Numbered from the stretch's first letter, positions 40,792 through 51,733 are shown. The stretch is 62,528 nucleotides of DNA from Stutzerimonas stutzeri (GCF_024451105.1 NZ_JANGEY010000015.1:1-62528), one strand, 5' to 3'. Numbers and translations: made by a program. The notes: generated by a model from the letters alone, not told the origin.

Positions 40792-42222
40792 ATGAACCTT
40801 GCCCAATTCCGCCAGCGCGGCCCCTTCGAATGGGAGATGCCCCGCCGCGGCGCCATGCGCGTGCCGGGGGTGATCTTCGCCTCGCGCGAGCTGCTCGAGG
40901 CGATGGACGCCAAGGTCGGCGAACAGCTGGCCAACGTCGCCGCCCTGCCGGGCATCGTCGACGCCGCCTACGCCATGCCCGACGCCCACTGGGGCTACGG
41001 CTTCCCGATCGGCGGGGTGGCAGCCTTCGACGCCGAGCAGGGCGGCGTGGTGTCGGCCGGCGGGGTCGGCTTCGACATCTCCTGCGGGGTGCGCAGCCTG
41101 CATACCGGCCTCAAGGAGGCCGACGTCGCGGCGGTCAAGGAGCGCCTCGCCGACCTGCTGTTCCGCCGCATCCCGGCGGGCCTCGGCAGCACCGGCGCGC
41201 TGCGCCTGACCGGCAAGGAGATGGGCGCCATGCTGCGCGGCGGCGCCAGATGGGCGGTCGAGCAGGGCTTCGGCAGCCCGGAGGATCTGGCGCGCATCGA
41301 GGAAGGCGGCTGCATGGCCGGCGCGCTGCCGGCCGCGGTGTCGGCCGAGGCCAGGCACCGCCAGCGCGACGAGATGGGCACCCTCGGCTCGGGCAACCAC
41401 TACCTGGAGCTGCAGGTGGTCGACGAGCTGTTCGACCTCAAGGCGGCGCGGGCCTACGGCCTGCACGTCGGCGACGTGCTGACCACCATCCACTGCGGCT
41501 CGCGCGGCATGGGCCACCAGATCGGCACGGATTTTTTGCGCGAGATGGTGATCGCCGCGCCGCGCGCCGGCATCCAGCTCACCGACCGCGAGCTGGCCTG
41601 CGCGCCGCTCAATTCCGAGCTGGGGCAGAGCTACCTGGGCGCCATGCGCGCGGCGATCAACTGCGCGCTGGCCAACCGGCAGATCCTCACCCAGCTGGCG
41701 CGCGCGGCGTTCGCCGAGCTGTTCCCCGGCATCGCCATGCCGCTGCTCTACGACGTGTCGCACAACACCTGCAAGGAGGAGAGCCACGTCGTCGGCGGCG
41801 AGCGCCGCCGCCTGTTCGTCCACCGCAAGGGCGCCACCCGCGCCTTCGGCCCCGGCCATCCGGAGCTGCCGGCGGAGTACCGCCAGGTCGGCCAGCCGGT
41901 GCTGATCGGCGGCAGCATGGGCACCGGCTCCTGGGTGCTGGCCGGCGCCGGCGGTGCGCCCGAGCACGCCTTCGCCTCGGCCTGCCACGGCGCCGGGCGG
42001 GCGATGAGCCGCCACGAGGCGCTGCGCCGCTGGCAGGGCCGCGGCGTGGTCGAGGATCTGGCGCGGCGCGGCATCCTGATCCGCAGCCCGAGCCTGCGCG
42101 GCGTCGCCGAGGAAGCGCCGCTGGCCTACAAGGACGTCGGCGCGGTGGTCGAGGCCGCCGAGCAGGCCGGCCTGGCGCGGCGGGTGGCGCGCCTGCGGCC
42201 GCTGGTGTGCGTCAAGGGCTGA
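40792..42222 (+). CDS. rtcB: RtcB RNA-splicing ligase
   Basis: The 476-residue GTP/Mn-dependent ligase joins RNA 2',3'-cyclic phosphate or 3'-phosphate ends to 5'-OH ends. The metal and catalytic motifs are all visible: GGVGFDISCGVRS (Cys), LGSGNHYLELQ, IHCGSRGMGHQIGTDF, DVSHNTCKEE, and the GMP-accepting His in ACHGAGRAMSR (about residue 399). It lacks a neighbouring rtcA or rtcR; instead its cofactor archease is encoded at 33232. The short gap after the ACP gene contains no clear terminator. Confidence 0.95.
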   Translation: MNLAQFRQRGPFEWEMPRRGAMRVPGVIFASRELLEAMDAKVGEQLANVAALPGIVDAAYAMPDAHWGYGFPIGGVAAFDAEQGGVVSAGGVGFDISCGVRSLHTGLKEADVAAVKERLADLLFRRIPAGLGSTGALRLTGKEMGAMLRGGARWAVEQGFGSPEDLARIEEGGCMAGALPAAVSAEARHRQRDEMGTLGSGNHYLELQVVDELFDLKAARAYGLHVGDVLTTIHCGSRGMGHQIGTDFLREMVIAAPRAGIQLTDRELACAPLNSELGQSYLGAMRAAINCALANRQILTQLARAAFAELFPGIAMPLLYDVSHNTCKEESHVVGGERRRLFVHRKGATRAFGPGHPELPAEYRQVGQPVLIGGSMGTGSWVLAGAGGAPEHAFASACHGAGRAMSRHEALRRWQGRGVVEDLARRGILIRSPSLRGVAEEAPLAYKDVGAVVEAAEQAGLARRVARLRPLVCVKG

Positions 42223-42323
42223 ACCGCGATAGGCGGGCTGCATCGCCGCCATCGCCGGAACGGCGCTGCGGGCGGAGCGCCGATCGGGTCTAATGGCGGC
42301 ATCGCCACCGTCGATGTGCCGCC

Positions 42324-43253
42324 ATGCCGCAAGCCCAGACCCTCTCCGCCGAACTGCGCCAGTCCTGGCGCCTGCAGGCGCAGCAGCACCCGCTGATCGC
42401 CGCCGGCCTGCTCGCCGCGCTGCTCGCCCTCCTCGTCCTGCTGCTGATCGGCGTGTTCGCCGCCCTCGGCAACGGCCAGGCGGGTCACCTGCGCCACGCC
42501 CTGCTCGGCGGCGGCGCCGGCTTCGTCGCCACCGCAGCCGGCGCGCTGCTGGCCGTCGGCCTCGGCCGGGTCTCGCAGCGCAGCCAGGACAGCATGCTCG
42601 GCTTCGCCGCCGGGATGATGCTGGCCGCCAGCGCCTTCTCGCTGATCCTCCCCGGCCTCGAAGCCGGCCGCGAACTGCTCGGCAGCGGCCCGGCCGCCGC
42701 GCTGGTGGTGGTGCTCGGCCTGGGCCTGGGCGTGCTGCTGATGCTCGGCCTGGACTACTTCACCCCGCACGAGCACGCCAGCATCGGTCCCTGCGGACCG
42801 GACTGCGAGCGCCTCGGCCGCGTCTGGCTGTTCGTGCTGGCCATCGCCCTGCACAACCTGCCGGAGGGCATGGCCATCGGCGTCGGCTTCGCCGGCGGCG
42901 ACCTGGGCGTCGGCCTGCCGCTGGCCACCGCCATCGCCATCCAGGACATTCCCGAGGGCCTGGCCGTGGCCCTGGCGCTGCGCAGCGCCGGCCTGGCCGC
43001 GCCGCCTTCGGTGCTGGTGGCCGCCGCCTCCGGCCTGATGGAGCCGCTCGGCGCGCTGGTCGGCCTCGGCCTGTCGAGCGGCTTCGCCCTCGCCTACCCG
43101 GTCGGCCTGGGGCTGGCCGCCGGCGCGATGATCTTCGTGGTGTCCCACGAGGTGATCCCGGAAACCCACCGCAACGGCCACCAGACCCGGGCGACCCTCG
43201 GCCTGATGGTCGGCTTCGCGGTGATGATGTTCCTCGACACGGCGCTCGGCTGA
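42324..43253 (+). CDS. ZIP-family divalent metal transporter
   Basis: The 309-residue membrane protein has eight predicted helices. The metal-binding ZIP signatures are HNLPEGMAIGVGFAGG in helix 4 and IQDIPEGLAVALAL in helix 5, plus a late SHEVIPETHRNGH. It should import zinc or another divalent ion down its gradient. A cytoplasmic or periplasmic loop (DYFTPHEHASIGPCGPDCE) could hold metal. It ends one base before the convergent hydrolase gene. Confidence 0.88.
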   Translation: MPQAQTLSAELRQSWRLQAQQHPLIAAGLLAALLALLVLLLIGVFAALGNGQAGHLRHALLGGGAGFVATAAGALLAVGLGRVSQRSQDSMLGFAAGMMLAASAFSLILPGLEAGRELLGSGPAAALVVVLGLGLGVLLMLGLDYFTPHEHASIGPCGPDCERLGRVWLFVLAIALHNLPEGMAIGVGFAGGDLGVGLPLATAIAIQDIPEGLAVALALRSAGLAAPPSVLVAAASGLMEPLGALVGLGLSSGFALAYPVGLGLAAGAMIFVVSHEVIPETHRNGHQTRATLGLMVGFAVMMFLDTALG

Positions 43254-43254
43254 G

Positions 43255-44187
43255 TCAGGCGAAGCGCTCGCGCAACAGGGCGAACAGCTTGTCCCGCTGC
43301 ACCTGCTCCTCGTTGACCAGGTGATGGCGCGCGCCGGGCAGGATCAGCTGTTCGGCACCCTGGAACTTGTCCTGCAGCACGCCGAGGTTGTACTGCCAGT
43401 CCACCGTCATGTCGGCGTCGCCCTGGACGATCAGCGGACTGTGCCGGGAGGCCGGCGCCGCCTCGATGCGCGGAATCCAGCGCGCCAGCGCACCGACCCA
43501 GGCGGTCGGCAGCACCTGCGCCTGCAACGGGTCGCGGCGCACGAAGTCGAGGAAGGCCGGGTCGCCGGAGTTGTCGGTGAAGCGCCGGCCGATCTGGCTG
43601 ACGAAGGGGTTGAGCAGGTGGTAGCTGAGCTTCGACCAGCTCCAGGCGCGCGGGCGCACCAGCGGGGCGAGCAGCACGGTCTGGCCGAGGTCCGGGCGCG
43701 GCGCGCCGGTCAGCAGGTAGTCGAGCAGGATGGCGCCGCCGGTGCTCTGCCCGAACAGGTGCCAGGGCTGCGGCAGGTTGAGCTGCGCGGCGGCCTCGAA
43801 CAGCGCGGCGAGCACCGCCTGGTACTCGGCGAAGTCACCGATGCTCGCCGGAGCGCCCTCGGACAGCCCGTGGCCGGGCAGGTCGCAGGACAGCACGGCG
43901 AAGTTCATCGCCAGCGCCCAGTCGAACACGTGGCGGTACAGCCCCATGTGGTCGTAGTAGCCGTGCAGCAGCAGGACGGTCGCCCGCGCGTCGTCGCGCC
44001 ACCAGCTCTGCACGGCGACCCGCCGCCCCTGCACCTCCACCCAACCGAGGCGGCTGTGGATGTCGGGACGGTGCTGCAGGCCGTAGTAGCGGCGGTAGGC
44101 CTGCAGCTGCGGGCCGTGCTCGGCCGCGGCGGCGGTCAGCGGCGGCAGCTGCCGGCGCAGACGCTGGGGATCGAAGGTTTCGTTCAT
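43255..44187 (-). CDS. Alpha/beta hydrolase, serine aminopeptidase S33 / lysophospholipase-like
   Basis: The 310-residue hydrolase has an oxyanion motif LLLHGYYDHMGLYRHVFD, nucleophile elbow LFGQSTGG, acid in QGDADMTVDW and catalytic His in LPGARHHLVNE. No signal peptide is visible, so it is cytoplasmic. Related proteins act on monoacylglycerols or lysophospholipids, but substrate is not predictable. The ATG at 44187 is preferred; another in-frame ATG lies five codons upstream. Confidence 0.82.
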   Translation of the reverse strand: MNETFDPQRLRRQLPPLTAAAAEHGPQLQAYRRYYGLQHRPDIHSRLGWVEVQGRRVAVQSWWRDDARATVLLLHGYYDHMGLYRHVFDWALAMNFAVLSCDLPGHGLSEGAPASIGDFAEYQAVLAALFEAAAQLNLPQPWHLFGQSTGGAILLDYLLTGAPRPDLGQTVLLAPLVRPRAWSWSKLSYHLLNPFVSQIGRRFTDNSGDPAFLDFVRRDPLQAQVLPTAWVGALARWIPRIEAAPASRHSPLIVQGDADMTVDWQYNLGVLQDKFQGAEQLILPGARHHLVNEEQVQRDKLFALLRERFA

Positions 44188-44285
44188 GGGCTCGGCCGGC
44201 ATGCGGCAAGTTGACTGCTATCGTCGATCTTCAGACCGGCGGCGCGGCATGGCAAGCTTGGCCGTCATTTTCCGCAGGTCCCGCC

Positions 44286-44855
44286 ATGCCCCGCCGCAAT
44301 TCGCTCGCCCTCGCGCTGCTCGCCCTCCTCGCCGCAGGAGCCTTGTGGAGCCTGAAGCAGTGGTACCAGGAACGCTACGTCCGCCCGTTCGGCGAGAGCG
44401 CCGTGCTGTTCGAGGCCAGCGGCCTGCGCCTGCCGGCCGAACTGGCCGGCCCGGGCGACATCCGCCTGGTGCACATCTGGGACCCGCCCTGCCCGTGCAA
44501 CGTCGGCAACCAGCAGCACCTCGCCGAGCTGATCGAGGGCTACGCCGGCCGCGGGGTCAGCTTCCACGTCTGGCAGAAGCCCGGCAGCCGCGGCCAGCTG
44601 CCGAAAGGCCTCGAGGCCCTGCGCCCCTTGCCCGAGCTGCCCGGCGCGGAGAGCCTGCCGGCCAGCCCGGCGGTGGCGATCTGGGACGGCGACGGCCGGC
44701 TGGCCTACGTCGGCCCCTACAGCGAGGGCGCGGTGTGCACCGCGGACAACAGCTTCATCGAGCCGGTGCTCGAGGCGCTGCTCGCCGGCCGGCCGGTGCA
44801 CGGCGCCGGCAGCCTGGCGGTGGGCTGCTATTGTTCCTGGCACGACGCACCCTAG
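44286..44855 (+). CDS. Membrane-anchored thioredoxin-like protein
   Basis: The 189-residue protein has an N-terminal signal anchor (SLALALLALLAAGALWSL) and a thioredoxin-like fold whose redox-site region reads HIWDPPCPCNVGNQQHLAEL, a CPC arrangement instead of CxxC. Later cysteines (AVCTADN, VGCYCSW) are present. It resembles the DUF6436 group as I recall it. A periplasmic thiol role is plausible but unproven. It precedes an isoprenylcysteine-methyltransferase-like gene by 10 bases. Confidence 0.65.
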   Translation: MPRRNSLALALLALLAAGALWSLKQWYQERYVRPFGESAVLFEASGLRLPAELAGPGDIRLVHIWDPPCPCNVGNQQHLAELIEGYAGRGVSFHVWQKPGSRGQLPKGLEALRPLPELPGAESLPASPAVAIWDGDGRLAYVGPYSEGAVCTADNSFIEPVLEALLAGRPVHGAGSLAVGCYCSWHDAP

Positions 44856-44865
44856 GGAGCCCTCC

Positions 44866-45318
44866 ATGCCTCCGCCGATCCCGCCGCCCGTGGTGGTCGC
44901 GCTGTTCGCCGCGGCCATGTGGCAGCTCGCCGAACGCCTGCCGCTGGGCGGTTTCGCCTTCGCCGGCCAGCGCCCGCTGGCCGGGCTGCTGCTGTTCGGC
45001 GGCCTGGCGCTGATGGCCGCGGCGGCCTGGGCGCTGTTCAGGGCGCATACCACCGTCAATCCGCTGCGCCCCGAGCGGACGACGCGGCTGGTGACGTCCG
45101 GCGTGTTCGCCCTCTCGCGCAACCCGATCTATCTGGGCGATGCGCTGATCCTCGCCGCCCTCGCACTCGGTCTGGGCAACTGGCTGAACTTCCTGCTGCT
45201 GCCGGCCTTCGTGGGGCTCATCGGCCGCTTCCAGATCGCTCCCGAGGAGCGCGCGCTGCAGCGGCTGTTCGGCGACGAGTACCGCGCCTACTGCGCGCGG
45301 GTCAGGCGCTGGTTGTAG
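44866..45318 (+). CDS. Isoprenylcysteine carboxyl methyltransferase-family membrane protein
   Basis: The 150-residue protein has four membrane helices and the family signature TSGVFALSRNPIYLGDALIL (RHPxY-like) and EERALQRLFGDEYRAYCARVRRWL. Bacterial members methylate unknown small or lipid substrates using S-adenosylmethionine. Substrate is unknown. It follows the thioredoxin-like gene closely and probably shares its transcript. Confidence 0.85.
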   Translation: MPPPIPPPVVVALFAAAMWQLAERLPLGGFAFAGQRPLAGLLLFGGLALMAAAAWALFRAHTTVNPLRPERTTRLVTSGVFALSRNPIYLGDALILAALALGLGNWLNFLLLPAFVGLIGRFQIAPEERALQRLFGDEYRAYCARVRRWL

Positions 45319-45341
45319 GGACGGGCTGGCCGCGCCGCGGG

Positions 45342-45394
45342 GTAACCCAGCGAAGAGGCCGCCAGGCCTCCCTGGCGACCGGTCGATGGGTTAC
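45342..45394. repeat. Palindromic element between convergent genes
   Basis: Outer arms GTAACCCA/TGGGTTAC (45342-45349 with 45387-45394) surround an inner hairpin CGCCAGG/CCTGGCG (45360-45366 with 45371-45377). It lies between the methyltransferase-like gene and the end of znuA and may work as a bidirectional transcript end. Confidence 0.65.
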
Positions 45395-45430
45395 GGCCTG
45401 CGGCCTGCCCCGCCCGACGCATTGCAGACC

Positions 45431-46459
<1,029 letters not shown>

Positions 46460-46486
46460 GGGACACTCTCTCCGGAGGCGGGAACG

Positions 46487-46499
46487 GTTATATAATAAC
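46487..46499. promoter_or_regulatory. Zur box between znuA and zur
   Basis: The sequence GTTATATAATAAC (arms GTTAT and ATAAC) is the core of gamma-proteobacterial Zur operators. It lies between the divergent znuA and zur-znuCB starts. Zinc-loaded Zur should repress both directions. Confidence 0.85.
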
Positions 46500-46523
46500 G
46501 TCCCTTTGCCCCGGAGTGTCGCC

Positions 46524-47009
46524 ATGACTTCCACGCCGCTGGCCTGCCATCCCCACGACCACAGCCACTGCGTGAGCGAAGCCCTGGCCGCCGCCGACGC
46601 CCTGTGCACGCGCAGCGGCGCGCGCCTGACCAGGCTGCGCCGTCGCGTGCTGGAACTGGTCTGGGCCAGCCACCAGCCGCTCGGCGCCTACGACATCCTC
46701 GGCGTGCTGAGCGCCGAGGACGGCCGCCGCGCTGCGCCGCCCACCGTGTACCGCGCGCTGGACTTCCTCCTCGAGCACGGCCTGATCCATCGCCTGGCCT
46801 CGCTGAACGCCTTCATCGGCTGCAACCATCCCGGCCAGGCGCACCAGGGCCACTTCCTGATCTGCCGCCAGTGCAACACCGCCATCGAGATCGAGCAGCC
46901 GGCCATCGGCGCGGCCATCCAGGCCGCCGCCGCCGAGGTCGGCTTCGCCGTGGAGGGCCAGACGGTGGAAGTGGTCGGCCTGTGCGCGCGCTGCCGGGAG
47001 GCGGCATGA
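46524..47009 (+). CDS. zur: Zinc uptake regulator Zur
   Basis: The 161-residue Fur-family repressor has a winged-helix domain ([45 protein letters not shown]) and the C-terminal zinc sites ([12 protein letters not shown] and [12 protein letters not shown], two CxxC pairs). Its N-terminus is His-rich (CHPHDHSHC). It overlaps znuC by 4 bases (ATGA), so repressor and transporter are co-expressed. The P. aeruginosa counterpart has been called Np20. Confidence 0.93.
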   Translation: MTSTPLACHPHDHSHCVSEALAAADALCTRSGARLTRLRRRVLELVWASHQPLGAYDILGVLSAEDGRRAAPPTVYRALDFLLEHGLIHRLASLNAFIGCNHPGQAHQGHFLICRQCNTAIEIEQPAIGAAIQAAAAEVGFAVEGQTVEVVGLCARCREAA

Positions 47010-47779
47010 GCGAGGCGCTGCTGCGTCTCGACGGGGTCGGCGTCGAGTTCGCCGGCAACGCCGTGCTGCAGGACGTGCAGCTGGAGCTGGCGCCCGGCGA
47101 GATCGTCACCCTGATCGGTCCCAACGGCGCCGGCAAGACCACCCTGGTGCGCGTGGTGCTCGGCCTGCTCGTCCCGCACAGCGGCCGCGTCTGGCGCCGC
47201 GAGCGCCTGCGCATCGGCTACATGCCGCAGAAGCTGCACGTCGAGCCGACCCTGCCGCTGTCGGTGCTGCGCTTCCTGCGCCTGGTGCCCGGGGTCGACC
47301 GGGCCCGCGCCGAAGCGGCGCTGGACGAGGTCGGCGCCGCGCACATCGTCGACAGCCCGCTGCAGCAGATCTCCGGCGGCGAGCTGCAGCGCGTGCTGCT
47401 GGCCCGCGCCCTGCTGCGCCAGCCGGAGCTGCTGGTGCTCGACGAGCCGGTGCAGGGCGTCGACGTCGCCGGGCAGAGCGAGCTGTACCGGCTGATCGGC
47501 CGCCTGCGCCAGCGCTACGGCTGCGCGGTGCTGATGGTCTCCCACGACCTGCACCTGGTGATGAGCGCCACCGACCGGGTGGTCTGCCTGAACCACCACG
47601 TGTGCTGCTCGGGGCTGCCCGAGCAGGTCAGCAGCGACCCGGTGTTCCGCGAGCTGTTCGGCAACGACGCGCGCAACCTGGCGATCTACCATCACCAGCA
47701 CGACCACGCCCACGACCTGCACGGCGGCGTGGTGCTGGCCAAGCAACCCCACGTCCACGGCCCGAACTGCAAGCACTGA
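47006..47779 (+). CDS. znuC: Zinc ABC transporter ATPase ZnuC
   Basis: The 257-residue ATPase has Walker [10 protein letters not shown], signature [16 protein letters not shown], Walker [13 protein letters not shown] and switch SHDLHLVMS. Its tail (about the last 30 residues) is His-rich ([22 protein letters not shown]), typical of ZnuC and possibly zinc-sensing. It is coupled to zur upstream and znuB one base downstream. Confidence 0.95.
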   Translation: MSEALLRLDGVGVEFAGNAVLQDVQLELAPGEIVTLIGPNGAGKTTLVRVVLGLLVPHSGRVWRRERLRIGYMPQKLHVEPTLPLSVLRFLRLVPGVDRARAEAALDEVGAAHIVDSPLQQISGGELQRVLLARALLRQPELLVLDEPVQGVDVAGQSELYRLIGRLRQRYGCAVLMVSHDLHLVMSATDRVVCLNHHVCCSGLPEQVSSDPVFRELFGNDARNLAIYHHQHDHAHDLHGGVVLAKQPHVHGPNCKH

Positions 47780-47780
47780 C

Positions 47781-48569
47781 ATGCCCGACTTCCTGCTCAA
47801 CGCCCTGCTCGCCGGGCTCGCCCTGGCGCTGGTCGCCGGCCCGCTCGGCTCCTTCGTGGTCTGGCGGCGCATGGCCTACTTCGGCGACACCCTGGCCCAC
47901 GCCGCGCTGCTCGGCGTGGCGCTGGGCTTCCTGCTCGACGTCAGCCCGAGCGTGGCGGTGGTGGTCGGCTGCGTGCTGCTCGCGGTGCTGCTGGTGACCC
48001 TGCAGCAACGCCAGCCGCTGGCCGCCGACACCCTGCTCGGCATCCTCGCCCACAGCACCCTGTCGCTCGGCCTGGTCACCGTCAGCCTGCTCGACGCGGT
48101 GCGCGTCGACCTGATGGCCTACCTGTTCGGCGACCTGCTGGCGGTGGGCGCGACGGACCTGTGGTGGATCGTCGCCGGCAGCGCACTGGTGCTCGGCGTG
48201 CTGGCCTGGCTGTGGCGCCCGCTGCTGGCGCTCACCGTGCACGAGGAACTGGCCAGGGTCGAGGGCCTGCCGGTCGGCGCCCTGCGCCTGGCGCTGATGC
48301 TGCTGATCGCCGTGGTGATCGCCGTGGCGATGAAGATCGTCGGCGTGCTGCTGATCACCTCGCTGCTGATCATTCCCGCCGCCGCGGCGCAGCGCCATGC
48401 GCGCAGCCCCGAGCAGATGGCCGCCGGCGCCGGCGCGGTCGGCCTGCTCGCGGTGTGCGCGGGCCTCGCGCTGTCCTGGTATCAGGACACCCCGGCCGGA
48501 CCGTCCATCGTGGTCAGCGCCGCCGGCCTGTTCCTGCTGAGCTTCCTGCTGCCGCGCCGGGCGGTGTAG
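47781..48569 (+). CDS. znuB: Zinc ABC transporter permease ZnuB
   Basis: The 262-residue permease has seven to eight helices and the ABC-3 family sequence ([44 protein letters not shown]). With ZnuC and ZnuA it forms the high-affinity zinc importer. Confidence 0.95.
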   Translation: MPDFLLNALLAGLALALVAGPLGSFVVWRRMAYFGDTLAHAALLGVALGFLLDVSPSVAVVVGCVLLAVLLVTLQQRQPLAADTLLGILAHSTLSLGLVTVSLLDAVRVDLMAYLFGDLLAVGATDLWWIVAGSALVLGVLAWLWRPLLALTVHEELARVEGLPVGALRLALMLLIAVVIAVAMKIVGVLLITSLLIIPAAAAQRHARSPEQMAAGAGAVGLLAVCAGLALSWYQDTPAGPSIVVSAAGLFLLSFLLPRRAV

Positions 48570-48606
48570 AATTTGCCTACTTTCTGAACAGTCCGAGGAC
48601 TGCCCC

Positions 48607-49014
48607 ATGCCCCGTGCCCTTCGCTGTCTGCCGCTGCTGGCGCTGTTGCTGCTCGGCGCCTGCCAGAGCCTGCCGTGGAGCGAGAGCGGTCGCGCCCAGG
48701 TCCGCGAGCGTCAGCAGTTCGAACGCCTGCTCTCCGCCGGCGAGCTGGAAGCCGCCGGCGGCACCCTCCAGCGCCTGCGCGAACGCGACGCCCCGCAGGC
48801 CGAACGCTACCAGCGCCTGCTCGCCGACGCCTGGCTGCAGCGCAGCCAGCAGGCCCTGGAGAAGGGCGACCTGAACGCCGCCACCACCGCGCTGGCCCGC
48901 GCCCGCGCGCTGATGCCCACGGCGCCGGCGCTGACCAACGGCCTGGGCGGCGCCCTGCAGCCGGCGGCGCCGGCCGAGGACGCTGGCGACGGCGGCGACG
49001 AGATCCTGCAGTGA
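48607..49014 (+). CDS. Small lipoprotein with TPR-like helices
   Basis: The 135-residue protein has a lipobox LLLLGAC (Cys19) and a helical body with a TPR-like stretch (QRSQQALEKGDLNAATTALARARALMP). It occupies the place of the PA5502-type gene between znuB and metN. No function is known to me. The acidic tail (EDAGDGGDEILQ) looks disordered. Confidence 0.75.
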   Translation: MPRALRCLPLLALLLLGACQSLPWSESGRAQVRERQQFERLLSAGELEAAGGTLQRLRERDAPQAERYQRLLADAWLQRSQQALEKGDLNAATTALARARALMPTAPALTNGLGGALQPAAPAEDAGDGGDEILQ

Positions 49015-49133
49015 GTCGCTCTGCTACGATTCCGACATATCCATAGTCTTCCAAAGCATTTTTCGCACTAAAGACGGGCCGCTAGACTGGGCACCCTCGG
49101 CACGGCCCGTTCCCCCACCCACAAGGTTTTCCC

Positions 49134-50141
49134 GTGATCCAATTCGACAACGTCCACAAGGCGTACCGGGTCAATGGCCGCGACGTTCCCGCCCTGCAGC
49201 CCACGTCGCTGCAGATCGGCGCCGGCGAGATCTTCGGCCTGATCGGCCACTCCGGCGCCGGCAAGAGCACCCTGCTGCGCCTGATCAACCGCCTCGAGGA
49301 GCCCTCCGGCGGGCGCATCCTGATCGACGGCGCCGACGCCACCGCCCTCGACGCCGCCGGCCTGCGCCGCCTGCGCCAGCGCATCGGCATGATCTTCCAG
49401 CACTTCAACCTGCTGGCCTCGAAGACCGTCGCCGACAACGTCGCCCTGCCGCTCAAGCTGGCCGGCGAGCTGCCGCGCACGGCCATCGACGCCCGCGTCA
49501 GCGAACTGCTGGCCCGCGTCGGCCTCAGCGAGCACGCGCACAAGTACCCGGCGCAGCTCTCCGGCGGCCAGAAGCAGCGCGTCGGCATCGCCCGCGCGCT
49601 GGCCCTGGAGCCGAAGATCCTGCTCTGCGACGAGGCGACCAGCGCCCTCGACCCGCAGACCACCGCCCAGGTGCTGCAGCTCCTGGCCGAGATCAACCGC
49701 GAGCTGAAGCTGACCATCGTGCTGATCACCCACGAGATGGACGTGATCCGCCGCGTCTGCGACCGGGTGGCGGTGATGGACGGCGGCACCATCGTCGAAC
49801 AGGGCGCGGTGGCCGACGTGTTCCTGCACCCGCAGCACCCGACCACCAAGCGCTTCGTGCTGGAGGACGAGCACGTCGACGAAAACGCCCAGCAGGACGA
49901 CTTCGCCCACGTGCCGGGGCGCATCCTGCGCCTGACCTTCCGCGGCGAGGCCACCTACGCGCCGCTGCTCGGCCAGGTCGCGCGCGACACCGGGGTCGAC
50001 TACAGCATCCTCGCCGGACGCATCGACCGCATCCGCGAGACCCCCTACGGCCAGCTGACCCTGGCCCTCACCGGCGGCGACCTGGACGCCGCCCTGGCGC
50101 GCCTCGACGCCGCCGACGTGCACGTGGAGGTGCTGCGCTGA
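49134..50141 (+). CDS. metN: Methionine ABC transporter ATPase MetN
   Basis: The 335-residue ATPase starts with GTG. It has Walker [10 protein letters not shown], the MetN-typical [19 protein letters not shown], signature [16 protein letters not shown] and Walker [19 protein letters not shown]-terminal NIL (ACT-like) domain (~265-335) senses internal methionine and inhibits transport. It overlaps metI by one base. Confidence 0.93.
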   Translation: MIQFDNVHKAYRVNGRDVPALQPTSLQIGAGEIFGLIGHSGAGKSTLLRLINRLEEPSGGRILIDGADATALDAAGLRRLRQRIGMIFQHFNLLASKTVADNVALPLKLAGELPRTAIDARVSELLARVGLSEHAHKYPAQLSGGQKQRVGIARALALEPKILLCDEATSALDPQTTAQVLQLLAEINRELKLTIVLITHEMDVIRRVCDRVAVMDGGTIVEQGAVADVFLHPQHPTTKRFVLEDEHVDENAQQDDFAHVPGRILRLTFRGEATYAPLLGQVARDTGVDYSILAGRIDRIRETPYGQLTLALTGGDLDAALARLDAADVHVEVLR

Positions 50142-50809
50142 TGCTGGAGAAACTGCTGCCCAACGTGTTCTGGCCGGAGATCTGGCAGGCCAGCCTCGAC
50201 ACCCTGGCGATGCTCGGCGGATCCTTGCTGTTCACCGTGCTGTTCGGTCTGCCGCTCGGCGTGCTGCTGTTCCTCAGCGGCCCGCGCCAGCTGTTCGACA
50301 ACCCGCCGCTGTACCGCCTGCTGTCGCTGGTGGTCAACGTGCTGCGCTCGGTGCCCTTCGTCATCCTGCTGATCCTGATGATCCCGCTGACCGAGCTGAT
50401 CGTCGGCACCTCGCTGGGCGCCGTCGGTGCCATCCCGCCGCTGGTGGTCGGCGCCACGCCGCTGTTCGCCCGCCTGGCCGAGACCGCGCTGCGCGAGGTC
50501 GACCGCGGCATCATCGAGGCGACCCAGGCGATGGGCGCCAGCACCAAACAGATCATCCTCGCGGCGCTGCTGCCCGAGGCACGCCCCGGCCTGCTCGCCG
50601 CGGTCACCGTCACCGCCATCACCCTGGTGTCGTACACCGCCATGTCCGGCCTGATCGGCGGCGGCGGCCTCGGCGACCTCGCCGTGCGCTACGGTTACCA
50701 GCGCTACCAGCCGGACGTCATGGCGGTCACCGTGATCCTCCTGCTGGTGCTGGTGCAGGTCCTGCAGAGCGCCGGCGACCGCCTGGTGATGCGTTTCTCG
50801 CGCAAGTAA
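50141..50809 (+). CDS. metI: Methionine ABC transporter permease MetI
   Basis: The 222-residue permease has five helices and the EAA coupling loop EATQAMGASTKQIILAALLPEA. Family sequence includes LRSVPFVILLILMIPLTELIVGTSLGA and TAMSGLIGGGGLGDLAVRYGYQRY. It is one subunit of the MetNIQ importer. Confidence 0.95.
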   Translation: MLEKLLPNVFWPEIWQASLDTLAMLGGSLLFTVLFGLPLGVLLFLSGPRQLFDNPPLYRLLSLVVNVLRSVPFVILLILMIPLTELIVGTSLGAVGAIPPLVVGATPLFARLAETALREVDRGIIEATQAMGASTKQIILAALLPEARPGLLAAVTVTAITLVSYTAMSGLIGGGGLGDLAVRYGYQRYQPDVMAVTVILLLVLVQVLQSAGDRLVMRFSRK

Positions 50810-50865
50810 TCCGACCGGGCCGGCCATCCGCCGTCCCGGCGTTCCATCCCACAAGGAGTTCGACA

Positions 50866-51642
50866 ATGAAGAAACTGCTGGCCGCCGCGACCCTGTTCGC
50901 CGCCTTCTCCGCCACCGCCCAGGCGCAGACCCTCAACGTCGCCGCCACCCCGGTGCCGCACGCGGAGATCCTCGAAGTGGTCAAGCCGATGCTGGCCAAG
51001 GAAGGGGTGGAACTGAAGGTGCGCGTGTTCACCGACTACGTGCAGCCCAACCTGCAGGTGCAGCAGGGCAACCTCGACGCCAACTTCTTCCAGCACCAGC
51101 CCTACCTCGACGAATTCAACGCCAGCCGCAAGACCTCGCTGGTCAGCGTGACCGGCGTGCACATCGAGCCGTTCGGCGCCTACTCCAGCAAGCTCAAGAG
51201 CCTCGACGAGCTGCCCGAGGGCGCCAGCGTGGCCATCCCCAACGACGCCACCAACGGCGGCCGCGCCCTGTTGCTGCTGGCCAAGGCCGGGGTGATCACC
51301 CTCAAGGACGGCGCCGGCATCACCGCCACGCCCAAGGACATCGCTGGGAACCCGAAGAACATCCAGGTCCGCGAACTGGAAGCGGCCACCCTGCCGCGCG
51401 TGCTCAAGCAGGTCGACCTGGCGCTGATCAACACCAACTACGCCCTGGAAGCCGGCCTGACCCCGACCCAGGACGCCCTGGCCATCGAGGGCAACGACTC
51501 GCCCTACGTCAACATCCTGGTCAGCCGCGCCGACAACAAGGACAGCGAGGCCATGCAGAAGCTGGCCAAGGCCCTGCACAGCGACGAGGTCAAGGCCTTC
51601 ATCGCCGACAAGTACCAGGGCGCGGTGGTGCCGGCGTTCTGA
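50866..51642 (+). CDS. metQ: Methionine-binding protein MetQ
   Basis: The 258-residue NlpA-family binding protein has a Sec signal peptide ending AQA-Q and no lipobox cysteine, so it appears to be a soluble periplasmic protein, unlike lipidated MetQ of E. coli. Family motifs are VAATPVPHAEILEVVKPML, DYVQPNLQVQQGNLDANFFQHQPYL and IPNDATNGGRALLLL. AAGGAG precedes the ATG. A strong terminator follows. Confidence 0.92.
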   Translation: MKKLLAAATLFAAFSATAQAQTLNVAATPVPHAEILEVVKPMLAKEGVELKVRVFTDYVQPNLQVQQGNLDANFFQHQPYLDEFNASRKTSLVSVTGVHIEPFGAYSSKLKSLDELPEGASVAIPNDATNGGRALLLLAKAGVITLKDGAGITATPKDIAGNPKNIQVRELEAATLPRVLKQVDLALINTNYALEAGLTPTQDALAIEGNDSPYVNILVSRADNKDSEAMQKLAKALHSDEVKAFIADKYQGAVVPAF

Positions 51643-51669
51643 GCCGGGCCTGAGCACTCCCGGCAATGA

Positions 51670-51706
51670 ACGAAGCCCCCGCACTGCGGGGGCTTCGTCT
51701 TTTTTG
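51670..51706 (+). terminator. Rho-independent terminator after metQ
   Basis: A perfect 13-bp stem (51670-51682 with 51686-51698), three-base loop and TTTTTT tail follow metQ. Confidence 0.93.
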
Positions 51707-51733
51707 TGGGCCGATGATCGTGGGGTGGCGCCC

